Assembly (NCBI GenBank): GCA_028293645.1
Contig: JAQGOK010000181.1
Coordinates: forward strand, 1-46,719
Direction of reading: 5' to 3'
Origin: Chthoniobacter sp.
Lineage (GTDB): Bacteria; Verrucomicrobiota; Verrucomicrobiia; Chthoniobacterales; Chthoniobacteraceae
DNA: 46,719 nt
Made by a program: the position numbers and the translations under genes. This document shows, one piece after another, positions 24,643 to 32,952 of this stretch. The number at the start of each line of letters is the position of its first letter. Position 1 is the stretch's first letter. The notes beneath the pieces are model-generated. The model was not told the origin of the DNA. It was given only the letters and a program-made list of their open reading frames with translations, and ran no database searches.

Positions 24643-25536
24643 TTAGCTCTCTTCGGCCGGCAGCCCGATCAGACCCAAAATACGATGCAAGTCGTCGGTG
24701 CCGTAATACTCGATCTCGATCTGCCCCCGCTTTTCGGTGTGTTGCACAGCGACGTGCGTGGCGAGGCGTTGCTGCAGACGATTCTGCAAATGCAGGAGAC
24801 TCGGGGCCAATCCCGCCGGCGGCGAGGTGCCGTTGCGCGTAGGCTTTGCGGTGCCGGACTGGGCGAAGTGACTGGCGATCAGCTTCTCCGCCGCGCGGAC
24901 GGTGAGACCACGCCGGATGATCTCGTCCGCGAGTGCTCGCTGCTCGGCGTGCGACTTCAAAGAGAGAAGCACTTTCGCGTGCCCGACGGAAATACGGTCC
25001 TGGGTCAGGAAGCTCTGGACCTGGTCGTCGAGATCGAGAAGGCGCATGCTGTTCGCCACGCCGGCGCGGCTCTTGCCGACTTTCTGTGCGATGTCCTCCT
25101 GGCGCAGGCCAAACTCTTTCGCGAGACGGGCGAAGGCGCGTGCTTCCTCGATGGCGTTGAGATCTTCGCGCTGCAGGTTCTCGATCAGTGCCAGTTCGAG
25201 CACGTCTTGATCGCAGGCTTCGCGAACAATGATCGGTGCCTCGGGGAGGCCTACGCGCTGAGCCGCGCGCCACCGGCGTTCTCCCGCGATCAGTTCAAAT
25301 TTCTCTTCCCGCCGACGCACAATTAGCGGCTGGATGATCCCGTGCATCTGAATCGAATCGACGAGTTCGTTCAGGTTTTCATCGCGAAAGACGGTCCGCG
25401 GCTGCAGGGGCGAAGGAACGATCTGATCAAGCGCGACCATCTGCACCCGCTCGCCGCTTTCAACGGCGGGAGTGGGAGAGGAGACGCGGGTATTGATCAA
25501 CGCGCCGAGTCCTTTGCCGAGGGCGACTTTTGCCAT
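24643..25536 (-). CDS. parB: ParB/Spo0J family chromosome partitioning protein
   Basis: A 297-residue ParB. It has the N-terminal ParA-stimulating LGKGLGALI (6-14), the ParB/Srx CTP-binding domain with LQPRTVF and the GERRWR patch (85-90), the ENLQREDLN segment, a KorB-type helix-turn-helix (LRQEDIAQKVGKSRAGVANS) for parS binding, and a C-terminal dimerisation region ending in IEIEYYGTDDLHRIL. In most chromosomes parA sits directly upstream; here the upstream gene is a divergent ligase, so parA is not adjacent. I found no perfect parS 16-mer in the window. The downstream lipoprotein gene starts two bases after its stop. Confidence 0.95.
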   Translation of the reverse strand: MAKVALGKGLGALINTRVSSPTPAVESGERVQMVALDQIVPSPLQPRTVFRDENLNELVDSIQMHGIIQPLIVRRREEKFELIAGERRWRAAQRVGLPEAPIIVREACDQDVLELALIENLQREDLNAIEEARAFARLAKEFGLRQEDIAQKVGKSRAGVANSMRLLDLDDQVQSFLTQDRISVGHAKVLLSLKSHAEQRALADEIIRRGLTVRAAEKLIASHFAQSGTAKPTRNGTSPPAGLAPSLLHLQNRLQQRLATHVAVQHTEKRGQIEIEYYGTDDLHRILGLIGLPAEES

Positions 25537-25613
25537 AGAAGCGCCGAGCGTATCGGGTCAACTTGGAAACGCAAACGCGGAGATGTTCTGATCGGGGCAG
25601 TGGAGCGAACGCC

Positions 25614-26276
25614 GTGATCTTCGACGAACTCACCTTGATCGATGATGTCGAGCCGCATCGTGCCGCGTTCAACATGGCGATGGACGAAGTGCTGCTGCGT
25701 TCCGCAACCGCGCCGCTGCTGCGCGTCTATCGGTGGGCGTGCCCGGCGGTTTCCTTTGGCTATTTCGGATTGCTCGCGGAAGCCCTGCGAAGTGCGCCGG
25801 AGCGCGAGCCGATCCGCCGCTGGACGGGTGGCGGAATCGTCCTGCATGGCGACGATCTCACTTACACGATCATCGTTCCGCGCAGCCAGCGGTTCTGTGC
25901 GGAGGAGCTTCGGGAATCATATCGGATCATTCACGACGTGATCGCGACTGTGCTGCGCGAAAGCGGAGCGCGGGTGCAACTCTCGACAGGCGCAGGGGTG
26001 AAGGCCTCCAATTCGTGTTTCGAAAACGCGGTAGAGCACGACATCGTCGCGGATGGAGTGAAGGTCGCCGGTGCGGCGCAGCGGCGCACCCGCTGGGGCT
26101 TACTGCATCAAGGCAGCGTCCAGAACTGCGTCGGAGAGACCCGGTTCGCGACGAACCTTGCGCGCCGCCTCTCCGCTCGGACTGCCGCGCGCGAACTCAC
26201 CGGCGATGAACTCGCTGCCGCCACCGAACTCGCCCGCTCGAAATACGGCACTGACGACTGGCTCGGCCGACGTTGA
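25614..26276 (+). CDS. Lipoate-protein ligase / octanoyltransferase family protein
   Basis: A 220-residue BPL/LPL-fold enzyme that transfers lipoyl or octanoyl groups to lipoyl domains or GcvH. Signatures: RRWTGGGIVLHGDDLTY (68-84), a cysteine in SCFENAVEHDIV (C135), and the acyl-AMP/acyl-enzyme lysine in VKVAGAAQRR (K150). It lacks the C-terminal accessory domain of full LplA proteins, so it could be a LipM-like octanoyltransferase or a short ligase. GTG at 25614 is preferred: GGAG lies eight bases upstream and the protein then begins MIFDELTLIDD, as family members do; a longer ATG start at 25563 would add an unconserved basic stretch. It ends 5 bp before repeat copy E. Confidence 0.87.
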   Translation: MIFDELTLIDDVEPHRAAFNMAMDEVLLRSATAPLLRVYRWACPAVSFGYFGLLAEALRSAPEREPIRRWTGGGIVLHGDDLTYTIIVPRSQRFCAEELRESYRIIHDVIATVLRESGARVQLSTGAGVKASNSCFENAVEHDIVADGVKVAGAAQRRTRWGLLHQGSVQNCVGETRFATNLARRLSARTAARELTGDELAAATELARSKYGTDDWLGRR

Positions 26277-26281
26277 AGGGT

Positions 26282-26558
26282 CTAGAGCCTCATGCACTTT
26301 GCACATGCAACGCCAGGGGCGGTTGCATCAATCAGCCCGGGGTTGGTGCGACCCAGGAGCGCTTACCCTGGGAGAGGGGAGGAGACGCCGCCAACCCCAT
26401 CGGGGTTGAATCCATGCGTCGCTCCGGTGATGCAACCCCCTCAGGGTTGGTCCTTTTTTTGCCGCGGACCCCAGGGTAGCTCATGCCTCGCAACCTTGGG
26501 CTGGCTGATCGCAACCCTCTTCGGCGTTCCAGCCCGCCAAGGGCAGAACACGCTCTAG
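26282..26558 (+). repeat. Dispersed repeat, copy E (full length, about 277 bp)
   Basis: It begins CTAGAGCCTCATGCAC and ends with the inverted GGGCAGAACACGCTCTAG, giving terminal inverted repeats headed by CTAGAGC. The interior matches copy C (GCATCAATCAGCCC, GGAGCGCTTACCCTGGG, GCCAACCCCATCGGGGTTG, CCCAGGGTAGCTCATG) with substitutions. It fills virtually the whole gap between two convergent genes: 5 bp from the ligase stop, and overlapping the TAG stop of the receiver-DUF4388 gene. An internal hairpin plus T-run can terminate transcription of the plus-strand gene. Confidence 0.87.
26433..26460 (+). terminator. Intrinsic terminator inside repeat copy E
   Basis: CAACCC at 26433-26438 pairs with GGGTTG at 26444-26449 across a CCTCA loop; a short spacer leads to a run of seven T at 26454-26460. 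It is oriented to terminate the lipoate ligase transcript. Copy C has the same stem followed by a weaker T-run (AGCGCTTTT). Confidence 0.55.
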
Positions 26559-27766
26559 GAAGCGGCTGCCGCTGCGGGCACGCCGCCGCCATTGGTCGGC
26601 ACGGCACCGGGTAGCGAGAGCACGTTTGAAGACCAGTAGTCGATGATATCCAGGGCCGCGAAACGGAAGACGATGAGCAACGCATCGTTCAGCGGGATGC
26701 CAATCTTTTTGGCGATCGACTGCAGCGATTCGGCGCCGTTGATCGCCGTGGCGAAGCGCGCCTCCACGTCGTTCAGCTTCAGCTTCTGGATCAGCTCGTA
26801 ACCTTTGCGCGTGTAAGCAGGGCTGCCGTTCGGATCCGGCCTTTGCATGCCCATGAGTGCGTCGAAACGCACGTGGCGCAGGCTGCCGAGAATCCAGTTA
26901 TCCGGATCTTCATTCGCTGGCGGGAAGTTGCGCACGTACTCCGGGAACTGCTGCAATTCTTCAAATTCAAACATCACGCGGCCGGCCGTCCAGAGGCTGG
27001 AGAAAACGCGCATCCCGTGGTCGCGGACGATCTGCACCACGTCGTCATGCGGGAAGCCGTTGCGCACCGAAAGGAAGAGGAAAATCGGGCAGCCGCTCGC
27101 AGCCTGCGTCGTCTGGCCTTCCACGATCAGCCCGAGGTTTGTCGCCGAAAGAATGACCGGCGATTCACGACAGTAGAGCTGGAAGTTCCGCGTGGTCGCG
27201 AAGAGAAAGCGGCCTTTGTTGATGAACAGCTCGATCGGGAACCGATTGATGAAAAAGCGCAAGACGCCGGTCAGCCGGTCGCCGTATGCCATCTGCAGCG
27301 CGGAGCGCAGTGAGAAGAACGCGGTGTGGCCGCTGAAGACTGTCCTTGAGGCGTCGTGAAAGAGCAGTTGCCGCGCAGGATTGCCTCCGCTCTTCGATTT
27401 GGAGAGCGCAGTCGTGAGGACCTCGAGCAAGGACTCCGGAGTGACTGGCTTGGGCAGGACTCGGATGACGTTGTCGTAACGCTCTTCAATCGCATCGCCG
27501 TTGCCGTTCGTGGCGAGCAAGACCACCGGCACCTTCGCCGTCGCGGGATCATTCAGGAGCCGGTAGCAGATTGCCTCGGCGTCCATGTCCGGCATCGACT
27601 CGTTCAGAATGATCAGGTCGGGCTGCGCGACATTGAACCGCTCGAACGCGTCTGCTCCGCGTTGCGCGAGCAAGACGTCCACGCCGTTGAAATTCTGCGC
27701 CATCACGTTTTCGGCCAGCTTTGAGGCGGCTAGGCTGTCGTCGATGACGAGGATTTTTTGGGACAT
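26555..27766 (-). CDS. Receiver-DUF4388 protein with Asn replacing the phospho-acceptor Asp
   Basis: A 403-residue protein. Residues 1-122 form a receiver fold with the acidic pair VIDDS (9-10) and conserved lysine in LPKP, but the phospho-acceptor position reads IILNESMPD: N55 where Asp is expected (codon AAC at 27604-27602). Standard aspartyl phosphorylation is therefore unlikely. The rest resembles a DUF4388/PATAN-type module (FSGHTAFFSLRSALQMAYGD, GVLRFFINRFPIELFINKGR) used in gliding and polarity signalling proteins. The C-terminus is low complexity (VPAAAAAS) and its TAG stop lies in the end of repeat copy E. There is no kinase beside it. It may act as a phosphorylation-independent adaptor; this is inference. 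Confidence 0.85.
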   Translation of the reverse strand: MSQKILVIDDSLAASKLAENVMAQNFNGVDVLLAQRGADAFERFNVAQPDLIILNESMPDMDAEAICYRLLNDPATAKVPVVLLATNGNGDAIEERYDNVIRVLPKPVTPESLLEVLTTALSKSKSGGNPARQLLFHDASRTVFSGHTAFFSLRSALQMAYGDRLTGVLRFFINRFPIELFINKGRFLFATTRNFQLYCRESPVILSATNLGLIVEGQTTQAASGCPIFLFLSVRNGFPHDDVVQIVRDHGMRVFSSLWTAGRVMFEFEELQQFPEYVRNFPPANEDPDNWILGSLRHVRFDALMGMQRPDPNGSPAYTRKGYELIQKLKLNDVEARFATAINGAESLQSIAKKIGIPLNDALLIVFRFAALDIIDYWSSNVLSLPGAVPTNGGGVPAAAAAS

Positions 27767-27984
27767 ACCGGTGGGCTATTAGCGCTGAGGAAACGGAGTC
27801 GCGAGAGCAGCAGCTCCTGGCGCAACTTCAAACGGCGAAAATAGATTTTGAGGCGAGGCTGTCAATCTTCCTCCACCACTGAGCGGATGCCATGCCGCGA
27901 AGGCGACAGCGACGGACGGCTTTCGCGCGTCCACGGGAATTCACTTTGCAGCGTGCGCCTCGTGCCGCAACGTCGCCGGTTCGT

Positions 27985-29313
27985 ATGAGTTCCCCAGTCC
28001 GTGTTCGTTTCGCTCCTTCTCCGACCGGATATCTGCATGTCGGCGGCGCGCGGACGGCTCTCTTCAACTGGCTCTTCGCCCGGCACCACGGCGGGACTTT
28101 CGTGTTGCGCATCGAGGATACGGATCAGCAACGCAATACGGCGGAAGCTCTGCAGGTGATCTACGACGGCCTGCGTTGGCTGGGGCTCGACTGGGACGAA
28201 GGTCCCGACGCGGGCGGTCCGCATGGGCCGTATCGGCAGAGCGAGCGACAGACGATCTACGAGCGCTACTTTCAACAACTCCGCGACGCCGGACATCTTT
28301 ATGATGACGGGGGCGCGTGGCGCTTCCGTTTTCGACGGGAGGTCGTGGAGGTGGACGACCTGATCTGCGGGCGGATCGCGTTTGACTTCGCGAATGTCGA
28401 GATCATGCCGGATATGACGGTCCGCCGGCCGGATGGATCGTGGATTTTTCACTTCGTGAATGTCGTCGATGACATCGAGATGCGGATCACGCATGTGATC
28501 CGCGGCGAGGATCATCTGTCGAATACCCCGAAGCATCTGCAGCTTTTCGCCGCGCTCGGCGCCGAGCCGCCGCGTTATGGACACATTCCGCTGATCTTGA
28601 ACCCGGACGGTTCGAAGATGAGCAAGCGCGACCAGGGCGCGAGCATCACCGGCTACACCGAAAACGGCTACCCGCCCGAAGCCGTGCGCAACTATCTCTG
28701 CCTGCTCGGCTGGTCGCCGAAAGACGATCGGGAACTGATGCCGATTGAGGACGTAGTCGCCCGATTTGACCTGGCAAACGTGAACCGCAAAGGCGCGCAT
28801 TTTGACCTCGCGAAGTGTGACTGGATCAGTGCGCAAACCATCCAGCACATGTCTTCCGAGCGGTATCGCGAGCTCGCCCAGCCGTGGCTCGCCAAGGCCG
28901 GACTGCCGACGGACGCACCGTCGCTCGATGCGGTGCTGGCGCTTGAGAAGATGAAGGTCACGCACCTTACGGAGATCGCGGATCGGGTGTCGTTCTTCTT
29001 CACCGAAGACTTTCCCTACGATCCTGCGGCCGTGGAAAAAACGCTGCGCAAGCCCGGTGCGCTCGATCGCATTCGCCAGCTCGGCGAAGCTTGCGCCGCT
29101 CTGGAGCCGTGGGACGCTGCCGTGCTCGAAGCGAAGCTCAAGGAAGTCGCCGCAGCGGTGCCCTGCAAACCAGCCGAATTCATCCATCCCGCGCGCATTG
29201 CGGTGAGCGGACGTGCGGTCGGGCCGAGTCTGTACCACATGCTCGAAGTGCTCGGGAAAGAGCGCGTGCTGGCGCGCTTTCAAAGAACCTTGGGCACCTT
29301 CGACGCGGCTTAA
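27985..29313 (+). CDS. gltX: Glutamate--tRNA ligase
   Basis: A 442-residue class I aminoacyl-tRNA synthetase charging tRNA-Glu (or both tRNA-Glu and tRNA-Gln if non-discriminating). The HIGH-type motif is YLHVGGART (HVGG 18-21) after RFAPSPTG, and the KMSKS motif is KMSKRDQG (211-215). The C-terminal anticodon-binding part ends VSGRAVGPSLYHMLEVLG, the usual family ending. It is slightly shorter than the common 465-490 residues. ATG at 27985 begins just before the APSPTG strand; the open frame extends 31 codons upstream into arginine-rich, noncoding-looking sequence. Its TAA is followed immediately by the aroE ATG, so the two form an operon. Confidence 0.96.
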   Translation: MSSPVRVRFAPSPTGYLHVGGARTALFNWLFARHHGGTFVLRIEDTDQQRNTAEALQVIYDGLRWLGLDWDEGPDAGGPHGPYRQSERQTIYERYFQQLRDAGHLYDDGGAWRFRFRREVVEVDDLICGRIAFDFANVEIMPDMTVRRPDGSWIFHFVNVVDDIEMRITHVIRGEDHLSNTPKHLQLFAALGAEPPRYGHIPLILNPDGSKMSKRDQGASITGYTENGYPPEAVRNYLCLLGWSPKDDRELMPIEDVVARFDLANVNRKGAHFDLAKCDWISAQTIQHMSSERYRELAQPWLAKAGLPTDAPSLDAVLALEKMKVTHLTEIADRVSFFFTEDFPYDPAAVEKTLRKPGALDRIRQLGEACAALEPWDAAVLEAKLKEVAAAVPCKPAEFIHPARIAVSGRAVGPSLYHMLEVLGKERVLARFQRTLGTFDAA

Positions 29314-30243
29314 ATGAAGGACGTTTACACATTCGCCGATCTCCAGGATTGGACGGCGGCAACGAAGGCTGAGGAGCCGCCGCTGCGCCTGGCGGTGTTC
29401 GGCGATCCCGTTGCGCATTCGGCGTCGCCGCCGATGCATAACGCCGCGCTAAAGCATCTCGGCATCCAGGCGCGTTATACCCGGCTGCACGTTCGCCCAG
29501 AGGAGCTGGCCGGCGCGTTGCGCCTGCTGCCCGCGCAAGGTTTTCTCGGCGTCAATTGCACGATCCCGCATAAGGCAGCGGCGCTGCCAATTATGGATCG
29601 CGTCGATGATCACGCGCGCCGCATTGGCGTGGTCAACACTGTGGCGGTCGAAGGTGAGCGGCTGATCGGGTTCAACACCGACGGGCCCGGGCTCGTGCGA
29701 GCTCTGAGAAGTGAGTTTGGCGTCGATCTGCGGGACATGCGAGTGATGGTGCTGGGAGCGGGTGGAGGAGCAGGCCGTGCGGTTGCGATGCAATGCGGGA
29801 TCGAAGGTTGCGAGCGCCTGGTGCTGGTCAACCGCGCTCCGGAGAAAGCCCAGCGGCTTGCGGAAGAACTCGCGCCGCTGTTTCAGCACTCGCGACTGCT
29901 CGGCCCGAGCGCCCGCCTCGGATTTGCGCCGTGGCAGACCGAAGCCTTGCGGCATGAACTCGAGACGATTGACCTCGTGATCAACTGCACACCGGTGGGG
30001 ATGAAATCGACCGACCCCTCGCCGCTCTCCCCGTCCATTCTTGCCCCGCATTTGCTGCTCTACGACACGATCTATACCGCGCATCGCACCAAGCTGATGC
30101 AGGCCGCAGACGAGGCGGGCGCGCGGAGCGCAAACGGCCTTTCGATGCTGCTGCACCAAGGCGCCTTGTCGTTCGAGATCTGGTTCAATCGCTCTGCACC
30201 GCTGGCGGAAATGCGCGCGGCATTGCTCGCGGCGCAGGCCTGA
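29314..30243 (+). CDS. aroE: Shikimate dehydrogenase
   Basis: A 309-residue NADP-dependent enzyme reducing 3-dehydroshikimate to shikimate in aromatic amino acid synthesis. The substrate loop SASPPMHN (usually SLSPxxHN), catalytic lysine in NCTIPHK (K87), catalytic aspartate in FNTDG (D123) and the nucleotide-binding GAGGGAGRAVA are present, followed by NCTPVGM and the late LHQGALSFEIW. The first about 23 residues precede the usual start of the domain and are a small extension. The start codon abuts the gltX stop with no gap, giving translational coupling. It converges on ribF with 11 bp between stops and no visible terminator. Confidence 0.95.
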   Translation: MKDVYTFADLQDWTAATKAEEPPLRLAVFGDPVAHSASPPMHNAALKHLGIQARYTRLHVRPEELAGALRLLPAQGFLGVNCTIPHKAAALPIMDRVDDHARRIGVVNTVAVEGERLIGFNTDGPGLVRALRSEFGVDLRDMRVMVLGAGGGAGRAVAMQCGIEGCERLVLVNRAPEKAQRLAEELAPLFQHSRLLGPSARLGFAPWQTEALRHELETIDLVINCTPVGMKSTDPSPLSPSILAPHLLLYDTIYTAHRTKLMQAADEAGARSANGLSMLLHQGALSFEIWFNRSAPLAEMRAALLAAQA

Positions 30244-30254
30244 AGAAATGCGGT

Positions 30255-31187
30255 CTACCCCGCAAAGCAGCGGCGCGCCTCCGCGGCGTCCACGGCGATT
30301 TGCGCACGCAACGCATCGAGATCTCGGAACTTCATCTCAGGCCGCAAATACTGGCGGAAGGTGATCTCGAGATCGGCGCCGTATAGATCGGCGGAAAGAT
30401 CAAAGAGGTGGACCTCGAAAACGCGTTCGCCGCTCGCGTTTTGCAGCGTCGGCCGCACGCCGATATTGGCGACCCCGCGCAGCAGCTTGCGCTGATAAAG
30501 CGCCTCGACCGCGTAAACACCATTGGGCGGAAACTGCTCGTTGTGCGCGCTGAGATTGGCCGTCGGAAATCCAAGCGTGCGGCCGAGCTGCGCGCCTTTG
30601 ATCACCGTGCCGAGGACCGTGTAGTCGCGACCGAGATAACCCGCAGCAGTGGCAAAGTCACCGCTCTCGACGGCCCGCCGGATCAAAGTGCTGCTGACGA
30701 CCTGCCCTGCAACAACCACCGCCGGGACGCCGACTTCTTCGAAGCCAAGCTCGTTGCCGAGTAGGTCCAGCAAGGCGAGATTGCCCGCGCGATCCTTCCC
30801 GAAAGACCACTCGTACCCGACGCAAATCTCACGCAGCGGTCGGGCCGCCGCCGCGAGCGCGCGAATGAAATGTTCGGGCGGGGTCGCGGCGAATGTGGGA
30901 TCGAAAGGCAGCACGAGCAGATGCCGCACGCCGAGCGCGCGGATGAGTTGCAGCTTGTGAGCGGTCGAGGTGAGCAGGCGCGGGGCGCTCGCCGGGCGCA
31001 AGACTCGCAGCGGGTGCGGATCGAAAGTGACCGTCACCGCGGTGCCGCCGAAACGCTCGGCGTCTGCGCGCGCCCGTTCGATCACCGCGCGATGACCAAG
31101 ATGCACCCCATCGAAAACTCCGATCGCGAGGGCGAGCGGTCCGGGAATCTGCGCCAGCTCTGCGACTGACCGAAACACGTGGATCAT
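30255..31187 (-). CDS. ribF: Bifunctional riboflavin kinase / FAD synthetase
   Basis: A 310-residue enzyme converting riboflavin to FMN and FMN to FAD. The N-terminal adenylyltransferase domain shows GVFDGVHLGHRAVI (23-36, HxGH nucleotidyltransferase motif) and FDPTFAATPPEHF; the C-terminal flavokinase shows GRTLGFPTANL and RGVANIGVRPT. The start at 31187 is supported by AGGAG eight bases upstream, and leaves 23 bp after truB. It is the last gene of the nusA-infB-rbfA-nrnA-truB-ribF cluster, the common bacterial arrangement. Confidence 0.95.
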   Translation of the reverse strand: MIHVFRSVAELAQIPGPLALAIGVFDGVHLGHRAVIERARADAERFGGTAVTVTFDPHPLRVLRPASAPRLLTSTAHKLQLIRALGVRHLLVLPFDPTFAATPPEHFIRALAAAARPLREICVGYEWSFGKDRAGNLALLDLLGNELGFEEVGVPAVVVAGQVVSSTLIRRAVESGDFATAAGYLGRDYTVLGTVIKGAQLGRTLGFPTANLSAHNEQFPPNGVYAVEALYQRKLLRGVANIGVRPTLQNASGERVFEVHLFDLSADLYGADLEITFRQYLRPEMKFRDLDALRAQIAVDAAEARRCFAG

Positions 31188-31210
31188 CGCACGGGCTCCT
31201 CGCGCGCCGT

Positions 31211-31930
31211 TTACGCGCCGCGCATCCGCGAGACGGTCGGGAGCGAAAGGATGCGCTCGTAGATCAACGTCGGATCGAGCGTCTGGATGTCGTGGACGGT
31301 GACCGCATGTTCGAGCGTGAACTTGCCGCTTTTCGTCCGGCGAAGTGAACGGAGGTGGGCGCCGCAACCGAGTTCGTTGCCGATGTCGAACGCGTAGGTC
31401 CGGACATAGAATCCCTTTGAGCAGGCAACACGGAAATCAATTTCCGGCAGCCGCACCTGCTGAATTTGATGCGCATAGACATGCACGAAGCGCGGCTCGC
31501 GTTCCACGGTCTTGCCTTGCCGGGCCAGCTTGTAAAGCGGCACGCCGCCTTGCTTGATCGCGGAGACCATCGGCGGCATCTGGTAGAAATCGCCTTGGAA
31601 CTTTGCAAACGCGGCGTCGATCTGTTCGCGTGGATACTCCGGAACGGGACGCGTTTCGAGGACTTGTCCATCCGCATCCTGGCTATCGGTCATCGCGCCG
31701 AGGGTCATCGTTCCCTCGTATTCCTTGTCCTCGCTCATCAGCAAATCCTGAATCTTCGTTCCGCGTCCGAGCACAATCAGCAGCAGACCGGTCGCGAGTG
31801 GATCAAGCGTGCCGCAGTGGCCGACCTTCTTGGTCCGGAGCTGACGCCGGACGATTGCGACCACATCGTGAGAAGTCATTCCCGGCGCTTTATCGACAAG
31901 GAGGACACCGTCGGGAGAGTTCTGATTCAT
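31211..31930 (-). CDS. truB: tRNA pseudouridine(55) synthase TruB
   Basis: A 239-residue pseudouridine synthase that modifies U55 in the tRNA T-loop. Catalytic D43 lies in GHCGTLDPLATGLL; the opening DGVLLVDKAPGMTSHDVV, the KEYEGTMTLG strand and the SKGFYVRTYAFDIG segment are also typical. It is at the short end for the family and lacks a PUA domain. The ATG at 31930 places the catalytic core normally; 16 extra upstream codons in the open frame would overlap the nrnA end. It is 44 bp downstream of nrnA. Confidence 0.95.
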   Translation of the reverse strand: MNQNSPDGVLLVDKAPGMTSHDVVAIVRRQLRTKKVGHCGTLDPLATGLLLIVLGRGTKIQDLLMSEDKEYEGTMTLGAMTDSQDADGQVLETRPVPEYPREQIDAAFAKFQGDFYQMPPMVSAIKQGGVPLYKLARQGKTVEREPRFVHVYAHQIQQVRLPEIDFRVACSKGFYVRTYAFDIGNELGCGAHLRSLRRTKSGKFTLEHAVTVHDIQTLDPTLIYERILSLPTVSRMRGA

Positions 31931-31974
31931 GGGACGAAAATGGGATGTGCGCGAATCGCTCGCGAAAGCGGAGC

Positions 31975-32952
31975 TCACTTCGAAAGCTCCTGGTCGATGG
32001 CCTGCAAAACGCGCTCCTCGACTTCCGCGAGCGAACCCGCAACGCGCGCACCGGCTGCCAGCGTGTGCCCGCCGCCGCCAAACTGACTGCAGACTTTGCT
32101 CACATCGACGCGCGGCGATTTGGACCGCAAACTGATGCGCACCTTGCCGTCTTCGAGTTCCTCGAAAAAGGCGGCGGCGATCACGCCATCGATGGCGCGG
32201 ATGGTGTCAATGAGGCCTTCGTTGTCCTCGGGCATGGCGCCGAGGCGCTTCACCGTTTCCATGCTGAGCGCGAAGCTTGCGACACGGTCCTTGCTGGAAA
32301 AGCGCAGCACGTTGAGCAACGCGCGCAGCAGTTCGAGCCGTCGGCGCGGGTAGCTCTCATACATTCTCTGCGAGAGCTCGCCGACCTTTACCCCAGCCTT
32401 GATCAACTCGGCCGCGATCTCATAAGTGCGCGCGGTGGTGTTCGGATACTGAAACGAACCGGTGTCCGTGCTGAGCGCGACGAAAAGGTTATCCGCCATG
32501 GCGTAGGTGATCGGCAAATCGCCCTGCCGGAAAAGCTCGTAAAGAATCTGGCCGGTCGCCGGCGCGGAAGGATCGACGTAATTCAGATCGCCGTAACCGG
32601 CGTTCGTCACGTGATGGTCGATGTTGATCCAACGATCCGCGTGGAGCACGGCCTCGGAGGCCTTGCCGGCGCGGTTTTTCACCGCGTTATCCAGGACGAT
32701 GGCGACCTCGAAACGCTGTGGCTGTGAGGGTGGCTGCTGGACGAGTTCTGCGCTCGGAAGATATGAGAACTTCTCCGGCATCCCGTCCTCGTTCCACGCG
32801 GTGACATCCTTGCCGAGCTGGCGCAGGCAGATCGCCATGGCAAGCGTGCAGCCGAGTGCATCGCCGTCCGGACGCATGTGGCTCATCACCACGAAGCTTT
32901 GTTTTTCCCGCAGAACGTCTGCGATCTCTTGGAGCGCGCAGTTACCGGTCAT
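31975..32952 (-). CDS. nrnA: DHH/DHHA1 phosphoesterase, oligoribonuclease/pAp-phosphatase NrnA type
   Basis: A 325-residue manganese-dependent phosphoesterase, predicted to degrade nanoRNA and/or hydrolyse 3'-phosphoadenosine-5'-phosphate. DHH motifs: SHMRPDGDALGC near the N-terminus, IVLDNA, the DHH itself in NIDHHVTN, and ALSTDTGSF; the DHHA1 RNA-binding part has GGGGHTLAAGAR. The ATG at 32952 overlaps the rbfA end by 11 bp, indicating translational coupling. Its position between rbfA and truB is typical of many bacterial genomes and supports the assignment. Confidence 0.93.
   Translation of the reverse strand: MTGNCALQEIADVLREKQSFVVMSHMRPDGDALGCTLAMAICLRQLGKDVTAWNEDGMPEKFSYLPSAELVQQPPSQPQRFEVAIVLDNAVKNRAGKASEAVLHADRWINIDHHVTNAGYGDLNYVDPSAPATGQILYELFRQGDLPITYAMADNLFVALSTDTGSFQYPNTTARTYEIAAELIKAGVKVGELSQRMYESYPRRRLELLRALLNVLRFSSKDRVASFALSMETVKRLGAMPEDNEGLIDTIRAIDGVIAAAFFEELEDGKVRISLRSKSPRVDVSKVCSQFGGGGHTLAAGARVAGSLAEVEERVLQAIDQELSK

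Noticed and set aside
23582-25273. A 563-residue frame running from inside parB through the M28 gene, as a possible large fusion protein
   Set aside because: The first part is a shadow of parB in another frame and is arginine-rich. The real gene begins at GTG 24640 with a lipoprotein signal.
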